Shown here piece by piece: positions 22,672 to 36,500 of a DNA stretch of 64,000 bases (its first letter is position 1; each line of letters starts with the position of its first letter). Below the pieces are notes generated by a model. That model made no database searches, was not told where the DNA came from, and saw nothing but the letters and a program-made list of their open reading frames with translations. The position numbers and the translations under genes are program-made. This DNA is from Hymenolepis diminuta (Eukaryota > Platyhelminthes > Cestoda > Cyclophyllidea > Hymenolepididae), in NCBI GenBank assembly GCA_900708905.1, contig CAADRB010000100.1:24221-88220 (forward strand), given 5' to 3'.

Positions 22672-24472
22672 GTCAACGATTCTTCAGCCCACCCCGGTGC
22701 TGACTGAATTGTGTTTTAAATCCATCTACTCATCCGTCTGTCCCTCCATTTGCGAACCGTCTTTCATATGAGCCATCCTCACCCCCTCGCCTTAGGTTTC
22801 TCTTTCTGAGTGTTCTTGTGTCATTTCCTTTCTCTGTTGAACAAAATAGCAGGACATTTAGCTGTCTGCACTCTTTCTCTTGTTACAATGCTATTATTTC
22901 CCATTTATCATTGTCGCTACTATTGTGCAATTTTGTGAGTCACTTATTTAGATGAAAGTAAATGAAAGTGTTCATTTCGATCATTTCACCACTTCTTGCG
23001 TGTGAAGGGGTATTAAAATGTCTGTAGATATTACTAAAAGAGGTTGGAAAGTTGATATTACTAGCGGAGGATAGGGGGGTGCCGTTGAACTTCTACTTGT
23101 ACAATCTTCTCAGGCTAGACAGAATGAGACAAATACGAGGCAGATGTCTTATGAGAGAAACGGCGGAAGTGATAGTTTAGTTACCGGTTAGGTGATTAAG
23201 TGAACAGATAAAAGCGCGGTTAATAGAATGGAGAGAGAATATGAGTGGTTCGACAACTTGAACCAACCTATAAAGGAAGAGCGAACAACGAATGTCGTAC
23301 ACAACCGGTAATTATTCGGGATATGAGTGGAAGTAGAAACGAAATTGCTGTCTTGTACGATGCAGAAATTAAATATATTTAAGAGGTTAATGCACATGGT
23401 TTGCACAAGATATATTTATCGATATATAATGAAACTCAATCTTTCTCATTCCCTTTCTTTAAGGGGAACGCTTTTATGTATTGATGTACTAGGGAATGCC
23501 ATCAGAAAATTTGACGGCATCGGAAGAAATTGACGCTGTGATGGAGTTCCACCTCGTTGATATTTATATATAAATGCTAAAAATTTGGGAAATATGGAAA
23601 CAAAGGTACTTTATGATTTGCTATGTCTCAGCTACCATTCCTTCCTCTGTAATGGTATATCGTCTTTAAAAAGAAATCTTAATAGTTCGGAGCACGCTTC
23701 AATTTCATAGTAATAAAATTGAATATCAACACGAGGCAGAAATAAGAGAATAATAATCCTGAAAGCTGAATTTGTTTTTTTAAATAATTTCAACTATTTG
23801 ACACCAATCAGCCATTAAATGCGCAGCCTGTTAAATTTTGCAACATAAGAAATCAGGAATTCTCTCTACTAGTTTCGACAGATAAAAATAAATGAGGATT
23901 TGAAGAGATTAATTATTTAATCAGTGATTTAATATTTTGCTCATTGTTATTTAATTTTAATAAACACATTTCCTTCAAAGATAGACATATTGACAGAAAA
24001 CGCCCTAGTTATATACAGTCTATTAACCACTTTGTACCAATAATATTTTCCTATAAAATAATCAAACACAGCAACATGAACATATGGAGTTGAAATTGAT
24101 TTAATATCATTTCTATAACATAAGTCAAATGCACTGAAATATTAACTGCTGATAAGTTCATGAATGCATATATATTTATTAAATGCGAAAAGCAATTTTC
24201 GTTACTCAGGCTTTAAATAAATTTACGTTTAAAAGTATAAATAATGGAATAGTGTGTATATTTTGATATTTAGTAAATCTACGATACAAAACACTTGTAA
24301 TAATAATTTGTTTAACTAAATAAACATACATCATTTGCCCTCAAAGTACAACCTGCGGATTTTTCATTATGTTTGTGCCAATGTTTTCATTATCGGATTA
24401 TTTACACTTTTAATAAAAAAAGAGATTGGTGGATTAAACATATTAATAAAATAGATAATCAACTAAGTAACT
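22672..24472 (+). other. USP46 3' flank and BRSK upstream region
   Basis: 1.8 kb between two genes on the same strand. AATAAA hexamers occur (for example in TAGTAATAAAATTG near 23709), but none is clearly the USP46 polyadenylation signal. The part at 23040-23340 is less AT-rich and looks like repeat DNA of unknown type. No promoter element can be singled out before the BRSK ATG. Confidence 0.4.
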
Positions 24473-24554
24473 ATGTCTCGTCGCGGACAGGTCAGGGAAG
24501 ATCAATATGTGGGTCCATATCGGCTCGAAAAGACACTTGGGAAAGGCCAGACAG
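24473..24554 (+). CDS. BRSK: BRSK exon 1
   Basis: Starts [20 protein letters not shown] and ends in the Gly-rich loop GKGQTG. The ATG fits the usual BRSK N-terminus shortly before [13 protein letters not shown]. Phase 1, donor GTAATG; intron 1 (24555-24590) is 36 nt. Confidence 0.92.
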
Positions 24555-27500
24555 GTAATGTTCATTACCTCTTACGTATGTTTTCTGCAGGCTTAGTTAA
24601 ACTAGGTGTTCATTGTATCAGTGGACGTAGGGTTGCAGTGAAAATTGTCAATCGGGAAAAATTAAGCGATAATGTTCTTCAGAAAGTGGAAAGAGAAATT
24701 GCGATTATGAAACTGATTGAACATCCTCACGTTCTTGGATTATATGACGTATATGAAAACAGAAAATATTTGTAGGTTTTCTTTATAGTCATCAAGTTTT
24801 TTTCCAGATTTCTTATTTTGGAACATGTTTCCGGGGGAGAACTGTTTGACTATTTGGTTAAAAAGGGGCGGTTATCAACGAAGGAAGGTCGAAAATTTTT
24901 TAAACAGATAATATCTGCTATTGACTTCTGTCATAGTCATTGCATTTGGTACGTTGTTCTGTATATTCTAAAGCGCGATTTCAGTAGGGATATTTTTAAT
25001 AGTTATTAAATAGCCTTAAATGCAATGATTTTTATTAAATGGTTTTAACATAATCGTACATGATGTATTATATTAGAATAATAGCATTTTTGACATTTTA
25101 CGGATAAACTGGTACAAAATCAACTTTATAGATTTTATTCAGCATGAATATTGACTTTAGTTGTATCTACTATTATTATAAATATACTTCATTATTTAGG
25201 TTGTTTTAGTAATTTTCTAACTATTCTAGAAAATAATAGAATTTTGAACTTGCAACTTTCTGCGATTTGCAAGTCAGTATCTTTCATCATATATAGTGCT
25301 AGACCACATTTAGATGGGAGTTGGTTGCGTGACATGGAAGTTCCCAATTTATCAACCATCTATTAAATCTTGACACTCACTTAAACTTGTTCTATCAACT
25401 CTGATTTCCACTCCTAGTGGCAAACGATGCTCTCATCAACCGCAATTACATCTATCTTAAAAGTATCCTATTTGGACACTTTTTACGAGTTAGGAATTAT
25501 GGAAAGACATCGGAATAATCGCCAATTATTTTTCATAAATTACGTGGCCTAAACGCTATTTTGTGATAGTGATAAACCGGGTAAACTTTTATCATGCTAT
25601 GAAACGAATTACCTCGTTTTTCTTATTTTAACACAAAAAATGACTATTATCTTTAGTAAAGGTTCTACTATTTAACGAAAGCACATTAAACTTGATGCAT
25701 AAAGAGAAGTGCTTTGATAATCATTCGTGGATTTTCGTTACAATGCACTAAGTTTTATTTTCAAATCGTTTGTTTAAACGAAATGAAATAGACTGAAATA
25801 TTTGTGATTTATCAATCCAAAATAATTTTTTCAAGTACTTATTTTTATTTATTTTAAATATATATTTTAGTTAAGAAAAGTTGTGAAAAGTATTAAATGT
25901 TATTAATTTCTAACTAATAGTCCAGACTTGTTCACTTTTATTTAGCTCATTAATTTTCATTTACATCTGAATTCCAATTTATCCTTTTGATATAGGTGCA
26001 GAAAATCGATGATTTTAAAACTTTAATCCGCATGTTCGATATATTTAGAAATTGTTATAATTTATTTATTTCTATATATTAACAACCGCCATTTAAAATT
26101 CCAAACATTAAAAGTCGTACATTCATAAGTCTTTTTAATTTCGTTATGCATTAAATCTTCAGAATCTGATTGTATAAACTCTTCAATGGCCTATTCGTAT
26201 AATACGTATTTAACAACGTGCGTAAACAATTGCCAATCTAGAATAAATGAGAAGTTATTGGCTTGGATTAAACGTAAGAGTAAAAGATATTTATTTTCAG
26301 AATGAACTCTATTTTTTAGCAAAGCTCATTACCGTTTAAGAAATTGACCCGATTTTATTTATTCTATTTCATGAAGAGTAAAGGACTGGTCAATATGTGA
26401 ACAAAAGTAATTGGATAAGTACATACATTACTTAAAATTATGCATGTGTAACGGGAGAGAAGGTAAAGCTTGAGGATTCTAACTCTAACGTTTAAGTAAT
26501 GGTACCACTCTTACTTAAGAAGCACACGGTTTAAGATATGGGAGACTTTTAAGGCTAGATGGAGCGTGGTTTGAAGGCCGTTGGGTGAAATATTTAGCTG
26601 AACGTAGGTTTTTCTCAAAATGAATGTTTGCTCGTTTTACTAATTTTTCTTAAATACGTGTTCAACAAACCAGCTCTAGTTTATTCAAAATTGGGGAAAG
26701 AGAATGTTTAAAACTGGCCAAGTGTATGCTATTGGATAAATGAATGCCTCGTACCTTTCCCATCCTCACAATTAAGGATCAAAAAATCTTGCTGAGTTGA
26801 GATTAAAATTATACTATATGGTAGCATCAATTATTTTTTACCATTTATTGAATTCTTTTAGTCATCGGGATTTGAAGCCAGAGAATCTCCTACTGGATGA
26901 TAAACTGAATATCCGAGTTGCAGATTTTGGGATGGCCTCCTTACAACCTGAAGGATCACTTCTGGAAACCAGTTGCGGGTGAGTCAAAACCTTTCCTAAA
27001 TGCAATTTATTTGTCCTACAAATTTATTATTTTTGCTAATTAGAATGTCTGGCTTAAAATCCCGGGTTTTTCAAATGGGAAAAAATACAAAAGGCCCTTT
27101 TGAACCATTAAAATCTTTCAGATAATCTTCTGATTAATCCTATTTTAAAATTCATGTACNNNNNNNNNNNNNNNNNNNNNNNNNNNNNNNNNNNNNNNNN
27201 NNTATGCGGAGGTAACATCCGTTAAAGCAACTTTTTGTGACCATTTGATGTTTGTGAAAAAACGGCGAATTTTTTGAATATGATAAATGATTTTTTACCG
27301 CGAAAGCACGACCGTTTTTCCTATTGTCTGGCTGTCAAAGTCTTGATAGGCTTTATTTCCTAAAATAATTATTATGGGAAGATATCGCTCTCAATTTAGA
27401 AAAAAATGGTTTTAATATCTCCCATGGCATTGCAAAAATATTTTACAAATCTCAATTGTTGGATAATAGCTTAACGGGAGAAATAGCGAAAAAGTTTCAT

Positions 27501-30500
27501 AAGGGATGAAAGGGGAGTTGAATGTAATGAAGTCTATATATCGGACTTTATCGTATTTGAATTCTGAAAGCATTGAGCTCTCAAATTTCCCATAAAGGGT
27601 GTAATTCGTTTTGTGCAATATCCACAATTTCCAATGCTTCATTTTTGCGATTTAAATCCTAGGTTTCTGAACAATTTCATGTCCTTGACATTCACAGCTA
27701 GTTGAATTAACTTAATTAAATCGTCACTTTTATTCATTTTTACCTTCTCCGGAGTTAGTGAAGGCTAACAACAATGGCATTTCGAAATAAGATAGTAATA
27801 AAATAACCAACCATCAAATGATTTCTGGACGACGATTTGCAAAATTAAATATTCCGACAAGAGTCTAGACGCAATTTTGGCAAATTTAGTCCATCGCTCT
27901 GGTGAATAATTTATGCCTGTTGCTATTTTTACAACCTTTGGTGAAACAGTGCGAGTTTTCGAAGTAAAAAGGTTAAGCTTTCCTATAACGGAAGATATTT
28001 TGAGTGGATGCAAATCCATTTAGGAGCTCGAATTTTTTATTTGTCGGGTTGGAAAGACTTTACATGCGTCGATCAATCTATGCGAATATTAATTTCTGAG
28101 CGAATAGAGAGTCATCCCTGAAATTGCTGTAGTGATTTTGCAAAAAGCAAATTGGTGGATTAGTTTTTGTCATTTTCATTACGCACTAAGGGCTCTGATG
28201 AAATATGAAATTGCTATTATTTCTTATCTGTTGCAATTATTTGAAGTATATAACTTGAAATTGATAAGAAACAGTGCCCAGAATTATAATGAATGGAATT
28301 TGTGTTTTGGTTGACGTGATATTCCTTCATTTTTCCTCCTCCCTCATATTTGGAAATGAATTCTCGTCATTGATTAACTTAACTGAAAGACAGTCAGTCA
28401 ATTCCGTATATATAAACCTATAAAAGTAATTATATTTTCTTCATAATGAAACCGTTGTTTGAATTACTAATTGAGTCTGGGGTATATCATATTAGAAACA
28501 TTATTCAAAATTCAAAACTTCGTATTTATCCTTTGCAGAGTGCATAAGAGGCATGCATTTCTAAAAGCAAAGTTTATTGCATTGTCGGATGAAGGCACGC
28601 ATATGCAGACGAAATGCCATCGGGCGTTTATAGTAAGTAACATCACTTCAAAGCAGCCATAAGAAGGCATGGGGACATGTTTTATTGATGGCTCCATAAA
28701 TGAATGATAAATGGTAATAAAGTGAATCATTGTGGATTAATAGAGAGTAATCTTATAGATTTCTTTTTTTTCAGCTAAAACCAACAATTTCTTTAAATTG
28801 ATCAGTAACTTCGCTGAATACTTATCAAATGCCCTCTTCAGAGGTTTTGTGAGTAAATTTGATTTAGCTACACAGTTAGTAGCTCATACTCTGTTAAAGA
28901 ATCGAATTTGTCTTCACAATTTCCACTTCAAATGATTGTCCGCTAAGCGAATTGAAGGAATGATTTTATTGATATTCAGAAGTAGCATACTAGAACCTAT
29001 GTGATGAGAAACTGGCATTATGGTCCCATTTCCCCGATCGGTTGTGGCCGGTATGTTTGGACATGCCATTTACTGGATACGCGCCAATGAATATAGAAAA
29101 CTTAGACCCCAACGCCTACAATTCGGAGGTCAAATTGTACTTATTTATCACCACAATCTCAAATGAGGGTTTATAGAATATGCTTTCATTCAAAAAATTC
29201 CCGAATGGGTCAGAAGTTTTGAAATCTGGAATCGGATCGATTGCACGAAAATAATATCGAAAGCTAAACCAAATATTTACTATAAATTCAAATTATGTGA
29301 ATTTATTTTATTCTCACCCCTGCTTTTAATTTTATTTTGAGAATTTTCACCTGGTGACTCTTTCTAAATTTCAGCCAAACTCTGCGCGTTTGAATTAAGC
29401 GAAATTCTACTCTTAATTAAAATTCAAAATGTAAAATGGGACGGTAACAAAATTTGGGGTTTAAAGGGAAAGCGATATCAATGAAAATGCAAAATAAAAG
29501 AGTTAATTGTTGACTATAATAATCAAATTAATTTTAGTTATTTTTCTAAGAGCTTTCAATAAACTCCCGACACTTTTGGGTCTTTTTAATGTAATTCTTA
29601 AATTAAACCGTCAAATAGGTGTTTATTTCACTTTATAAATATTTTTTCCTTTCCAACAATCACTGATTTGACAACCTTCATGGTGGAAGACAAAAACTAT
29701 AAAAAAATACTTCAGAAAAAAGTATCAATATTTTATGAATTTGAAGCACTTTATAATTAAATTCTTATTTTTGTCACTTCTTTCTCCCGTGTAATGCTTG
29801 ATAGAGTTTCCGTTCTTTCAGGTAAATTAGAGTAACATTGTTTAAATAATGTGAAGAGTTATTTCTACTTCAAGGATAAAAGTTTTGTGGTAAAAGTGTC
29901 GAAAATATTGCATTTACATAAACGTGCTGCATTTGATAGATAAAATCAGCAGATGTATATAAATAAGCCTAAAAGTACGGGTTAATTAAGGTTTATTGAA
30001 ACACACATGTCGCAGATGTAATTAACTGAGGTTTCGTAATTAATTCAGGGTATTACCAACTATTTTAATACTAATATATCCATTTTTATTAAACTAGTAC
30101 ACTTTATACTATTCGGACAAGCGGATGCATAGCTATAGGGTTGTGATTTGTGGCATTGGTAGGGAGATTTGACCCACAGGATTCAGAACTGTTTGTTCTT
30201 CAAAACTCAGCTCCGAGGAATATGAGGATCTATGGTTTGAGGCTTTGTGAAATCATCCTTTGGAAAGGCTCGCATTGAATTTACCACCAAAATTGCAGAT
30301 GACATTTCGATATGTGGCGTTTTGACTACCTCTACCTAATCTAACACTTAAAACATTCGAACAATTAGGCACTTGAAGACCTTGGTGATTATAACTTCTT
30401 TGGAACAGTAATCCCTTGGATTATCACAGGCGTTACATTCCTTTCTCCGGAGTCTCATACTTCACTGTTTATATTCTAATTTCCTTTATGCGGGAATTAA

Positions 30501-33500
30501 TGTTTTTAGATATGGGAACCGACATTGTTGGCTATTTTAGCTATGGAAGACCGATCAAACCAACTACTTACTTTGCGTCTTGATTTTTTAGGTAAGATTT
30601 CTTTCTGGTTCTCGTCGGTTCCTAATGAGTCAAAACAAGCTTTAGGATAAGAGCGTTAGGAAAACTTTTCAAAACAGCTCAAAGTCGAAGTCTTTGTTGA
30701 ATTCGGTTACCTAGTTCTTCAAATTTCATGGTAATGCAGGAGCATAATTTAAAGTTCTGCCTTTTCATACTGTATATGATATAAGTGGCACCGTTTTCGA
30801 GGATGAAATAATTTCATAATCTACAGTACATATATATGGGAGGGGTGAATACCGAATCTGCTTTAATGGTAATTTTAAACTCATCTAAATTTGTCTCACT
30901 CTTTAGTATTAGCTGTTTCCACAACCCTTTTAATAAACAGTAAAACGGTAGTTCATCAAACATATTGATGCTTGTATATTACGAACTTCTTGTGTATACA
31001 AACATGTAAAATTATATATAATCCTATTTCTTTACCTAGCCATCTTAATTTAAAGGTATCTAGTTCCAATCAAAGACATGAAATCAAAATTGATTTGTAA
31101 AGATTTTGGTTAGAAAAGTAGGAATTTCTTGTTTGTTTAAGTATTATTTGACCTATAATATCTTCTTCTGTTGATATATTCGACACATAAGGTAAAACTT
31201 TACTTGATGGCTGTTAAGCGAACAGTTGCAACGGAATTCGGAGTTTTTACAAACAGAGGCTTGTATTCATTTTTTTTTCATTTTCACGGCAGAAAAAAAT
31301 AAACTTTGATTTCATTACGCATTATGTACTTCGGAATTAAAATACCTCTGGAAAATCATATATTTCAAAAATTATGATTTTCGATGCAGAAATCATAACT
31401 CAAAGAAAAGCTTGGGTGAGAAACGATCATATTCTTCTATCAGGAGAAGAGTTTTTTTTCAATTTAGGGAAAATGTTCTTATTACTCTATTTGATTTGAT
31501 AGCAATGACTTGATGTCCGATTTGATAGCCCTTAAATCAACTCAGTTAACATATTTGTTTTAGTTGCTGTCAGAGGCCCAAAGTTAATTTTTTCTTGAAG
31601 AAAGTATTTTATTATTAGATTAATTTGTCTTATGTGTCTGTCTCAACTTAATACAATCCCAAGTTCGTTGACCACTGCGCCACAGGTGCATGGCATACAA
31701 TTATGTGTAGCACACAAGTTAACCAAAATATGTATTTATCGAAGCCCTTGTTCCTAGGGTAAACCTATGATTGTTTGAGTGAGGTAACCCATTTCAAATG
31801 CTATTCATTAATCCAGCTTCTTTCATGAGATCGAATTTATAAAACATTATATCGATGTTGGCATTATTAATAGACGGGCGATGGAAGAATGTGAATTAGA
31901 TACCAGAATATTTCTAATCATACGATCCGAGAGGAAAACGGATGATAAATTATTTACGGAAGTTGCGACTGCTTTTGATAGGTTCTGCCTCCAAAAAGGC
32001 CACCAATACATGAGGGGAAGGGGAGGAGGGTACAATCTAAGGTGGATCCCATTACTGAATCAAAGAAAAGAGAGTGCGGAAAAGAGGGAGAAAGCGAAAA
32101 AAAGGAAATGAAATTACATATCAGTTCTCAGTCTTCCCCCTTTTTTCCTTTCTTTCTGGCGCTAATAATGAGAAATTAAGGTCTAATTTTGCAACTTGAT
32201 TAAATTATATACTACTATTTATGGCGAGCGAATTTTCCTCCAAGTGTGAGGGATAAATCACTGTAGCGTACTTTGCCGACGCATAGTCTTTGGCGGGGTT
32301 TCTATTGCCTTTCTGGAGAAAGGAAATTTTTTACAAGAAAATATGAATTTCCTTCCTTTCAAGACGAACAGAGGGTTAGTTCGATTTGAACAAGGCAGAC
32401 TAAACAGTTTGTGAGGATCTTCGAAGAAGTAAGACGGTTTTTAAAACATCATTTTCAGCAGAGTTTAAATACATTTATGTAAAAATTTTTACATAAATCC
32501 ATTTACAGGGTGATTATTTACGTTATTCAGTACTTTTTAAAAGCATTAATATTTTTTATATATCTCATTTTGATTAAAAATACTAGTTATAGTGGATGAT
32601 GAAAACGTGTGAACATTACGTAAATTGCAGGTAGAAGATAGCAAAATTTTGGGATTTGATTTTAAGTTCTCTAGAGCTCCTGGGCTTAGTAGGTATTTCA
32701 ATAAATTGGTATATTCCGATTGGTAACAGAAGAAAGCTTATTATTCTGATTACACGGTTTTTGTTCTTTTGTTAATGGTCGGATTTACTCCTAGCTCTTG
32801 AAATGAATGAGTTGAGATTCTGTAGTTTATACTTCTAAGAAAAGACAAAGTATTGTATATCGATTAATCGAAGGATGGTCAAAGACTTAATCATCACAAA
32901 GAACCAACTTTCCTACCTCATGTAGGCAAGTTGTAACAAACTGATATCTTGTATGAATAATGAATTAAAATAACCTGTCTCTCAATCACCACCGGAGTCA
33001 AAAAATGTATCTGAGACATTTGTCTACTGACTTGTTTTTGTAAACTATTAATACTAAGACCCCAGATCGTCGAAACTAAGACTATAGGTAGTCGCTAACG
33101 CCAGCAATCAAAAACCCTAAAAAGAAGAATACAAAGAGTTGTATAGACTGAATTGTATTGAATAAACCAAGTTGAGGATACGACAGAGAGATGAGGGAGA
33201 GGGGAAGTGGGAGGAAAGCGTTCGAGCAGGAAGGTGACAAGCTTATGTCTGCGTGTGTATGGCAGTGGAAATACAAAGATAGTTTATATGACTCACACAG
33301 GAAGGACGTGAATGAGGATATGAGTGCAGGTGCACTCTTAAACGAGACGGGGCAGTTATAGAAAAGAGGATCGGCAGCCTCGTCTAGATATGACAGATTG
33401 GGGCTGAGTTATAGAGACATAGAGGTGGAAGATCAACACGTTTTCATAAAGGATGTGACTCAAGAGAATTTTGACTAATAGAAGTGTACTAAGTATACGT

Positions 33501-36500
33501 GTATATTTAATAGTTTATCCGGGACATTTCAATCGGGATAATAAATGTTCTCAATTTTCAAATATCCAAAACATTACAGAATATCCTAAAGTAAAGTTAC
33601 CCTTTCTATTTGGATTTTTGAAGTTCGTATCTCATTTTATGTCCTATTCCTACACCTGAAGGTTGCAGAACGACGGTACACTTTTTATTACCCATACCCA
33701 CCAGTCCGTAACATTTCATTTCAACCAATGAGACATTTATTTTAAAACCAGGGTCAAGGCAGAGGTAGAAGGACATTCTATACATCCGTCCCTAAAGCAT
33801 TTACCTTAACAACCTCAAATATGTACTCAATTAAGCAACCATTTTCTAATTGCACTTGCGAATTTACAAAAAGAAGGATTTAAATCTTTTCCATTTCCAT
33901 TTCGCAATTCGCGTGGATAGAGTAATTAGTCCCATTTATTTGAAAGCTTTTCAGTTCTCACAATTTATTCCGATTTATTTTTCTCTCTAAGGTTCCTAAT
34001 TCTGAAAGATAGATAATGGTCATTTTTGGTGAATTGGTTGAAAATTTACCAAGTTATGATAATGAAAGTGAGTTGAAAGTTTCTGCTGCTTGGAGAGTTT
34101 GGTTTGCGTCAATAGTCAGCTCAATAACTCGGATGTAAAAAGTCATTTTTTGACGAGGATACGTTCTAGCGTAAAATAATTGTTTGATTTATCATTAAGA
34201 TGGAACTTTTTTGATAAATTAATTTGAAGGAAGTTAAACTTTGATGGTGGAGTATTAAGTGAACATATTTGCGGAATTTGATTACCTGTAGAAGTTAATT
34301 TTCATAATTTAGTTTTATTTTTTTAGGGATACCCTTATTTCGATTTCAGTAGGGTTAATGATGCTTTGAAACTAAAACCGGGTGTTTCATTTTCTGAAAT
34401 TAACCTTGCTAAATGAAAACAATCCGAATTCAATGGATTAACGTAGTCTAAACTAGAACCAAGGATCAAACTTAATTCCGGAGTTGAAATACCGACCAAG
34501 AACTGGAGATTAATTTGATAACTAGTAAATTTTGAAATCTTTTTGAACACTCGGCGTGTTCACCCAAATTTCGCTTTTATTCTTTATTTGCAATATTTAA
34601 ATAATCTTAATATGGCCTGAATACTGTAAGATATCCCGTTTGAATTATTTAATTCTAAATTATTAAAGTTAATTAGAGAATTGGGACATATCATTTCCCA
34701 AGCCTCGGATTTCGATTTAATCAAGGACTGGGTTTAAGAACGCATTTAGATTTGCATTTCAGTATCATTATTACCGTAGCGGAACACTACACAAATAAGC
34801 CCTTGACTATGTTAAGTTAACCTCTAGTCGAATCTTCAAGTAAAACGCTTCCAAGGATTTAGGTCTTGTTAATCCCAAGAAGCAGGAAGACCGCAAACGT
34901 GGTTAAACGCTCCTTTATTGAGATGCTGTGAAGTGACGTGACTGTTCATTGGTTCTTAAGGATCTCGAACTCTGATTGGTTGAAAGAATTTGCACGCAGG
35001 TGTGTGAGTGGTCGTTGCGCAAGTGGTTGTACGGTTGTACTTTCCGGAATGTACGAGTGCGCAATCGATGACCCGGGTTGAACTTTCGAGATTGTGTTCC
35101 AGTCTGCGTGGTGATTTCTTTCTTAATAGTGTTGCATTATTACATATGGCAATGCGTACAACTTTCACAAATTACAATCATGAGGTTGCATCTGAATACG
35201 CAAAGTATCTAAATTGTCAAATAAGGACTGGAACGGAAGCGGGAATGTCAAATATATGTGAAAAATATATTAAGAATGTCAAAAGTCTTAAATTATTTGA
35301 ATTCTATAAATATTGAATGTTCCCCTTTCTCATAAGGGACATAATGGCCTTTGTAATATCCAAATGTCCACAGTTAATTTTCATTCTTTGATCCCCTGTG
35401 AAGCTGTGAGATTTCATGATCGCGATGTTCAGACCTTCTTGACCATTTGGGTTAATTGAATAGTTTGTCAAACCAAACAGATTCATTTGCATGCTCTACG
35501 TCCATAAGCTGACGTATTGGTGCCAACGGCGTTCTAGATATAAAAAAGCTCACTTTGATTCACTCTCGGTGATTTCTAATTATGTATAAAAAATATCATA
35601 TAACTCTAAAATTTAACTTTTAAAATTGAATTTCATAAATATTGATTAGTCCGTGATACAGCAGCTTTGGAAATCTTTCGTTGGAAAGGACGGAAATCTG
35701 AAAAAAAATTATCTGGCAAAATTACAATTTCCAAATTTAGCCTGAAAACCTTCCTTCCTACAACGAATTAATGAGAGGAGCTAGACAATCCTTTAATCTC
35801 ATACGCAGTTCTTTTTCTAATGGCTCTGTCCTGACGCAAATTAATGCCTTTAGAGATGAGAGCGAAACATTATAAGAGCGTCTTACCGTCAAACAATAGC
35901 GTACATCAGATAAGTAAAAAAGGTCATCGCAAAGATAGGCAAAAAACTGATTCCCAAAACAACAACTTCAACTTTCATTTGAAATATTTCCTTAGGCTCC
36001 TAAGGTCCAAGCAATCGCTGAATAATTAAAATATGGTTGTTATGTCATATTTGACCAATGCTGGCTTTAATCACAGTTCTCCTCGGCGTCTGCCTCGGTT
36101 CTGGTCACCTGTCCATTTATAGAGGAACAGAGAATTGAATGACTGACGGTAGAAACGATCGGAGATAGGGAGTTAGACCATTTCAAACTTTACTTACGGA
36201 GGAAATATACACATAAATATATATATATATATATATGTGTGTGAGTGCCTGTAAATTCTTGGGACCACCGCAAAGACACTTTCAATCCTTCAAAGCGATT
36301 ATCGCCAGTCTTGTCAGAACTGGCCTTGAGCACTAACTGCCTTTGTCCATGCATTCATCATCTTCAATGAGTCACCTGTAGAAAAGATTAAGATGGCTGT
36401 ACGTTATCCTTAAATATATGATGAGATGGGAATAAAGTGTGAAAATTGTAGGTTCGGTGAAAGTAAAATAGTCCAATAGGTTGAAAAGAGGTTTGGGAAA

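Noticed and set aside
28539..28632. Stretch flanked by CTTTGCAG and GTAAGT inside BRSK intron 4, open in the incoming frame.
   Set aside because: Its 94 nt would shift the frame and lead to a stop in exon 5, and the peptide does not match BRSK, which is already continuous across exons 4 and 5. A poison exon is possible but unsupported.
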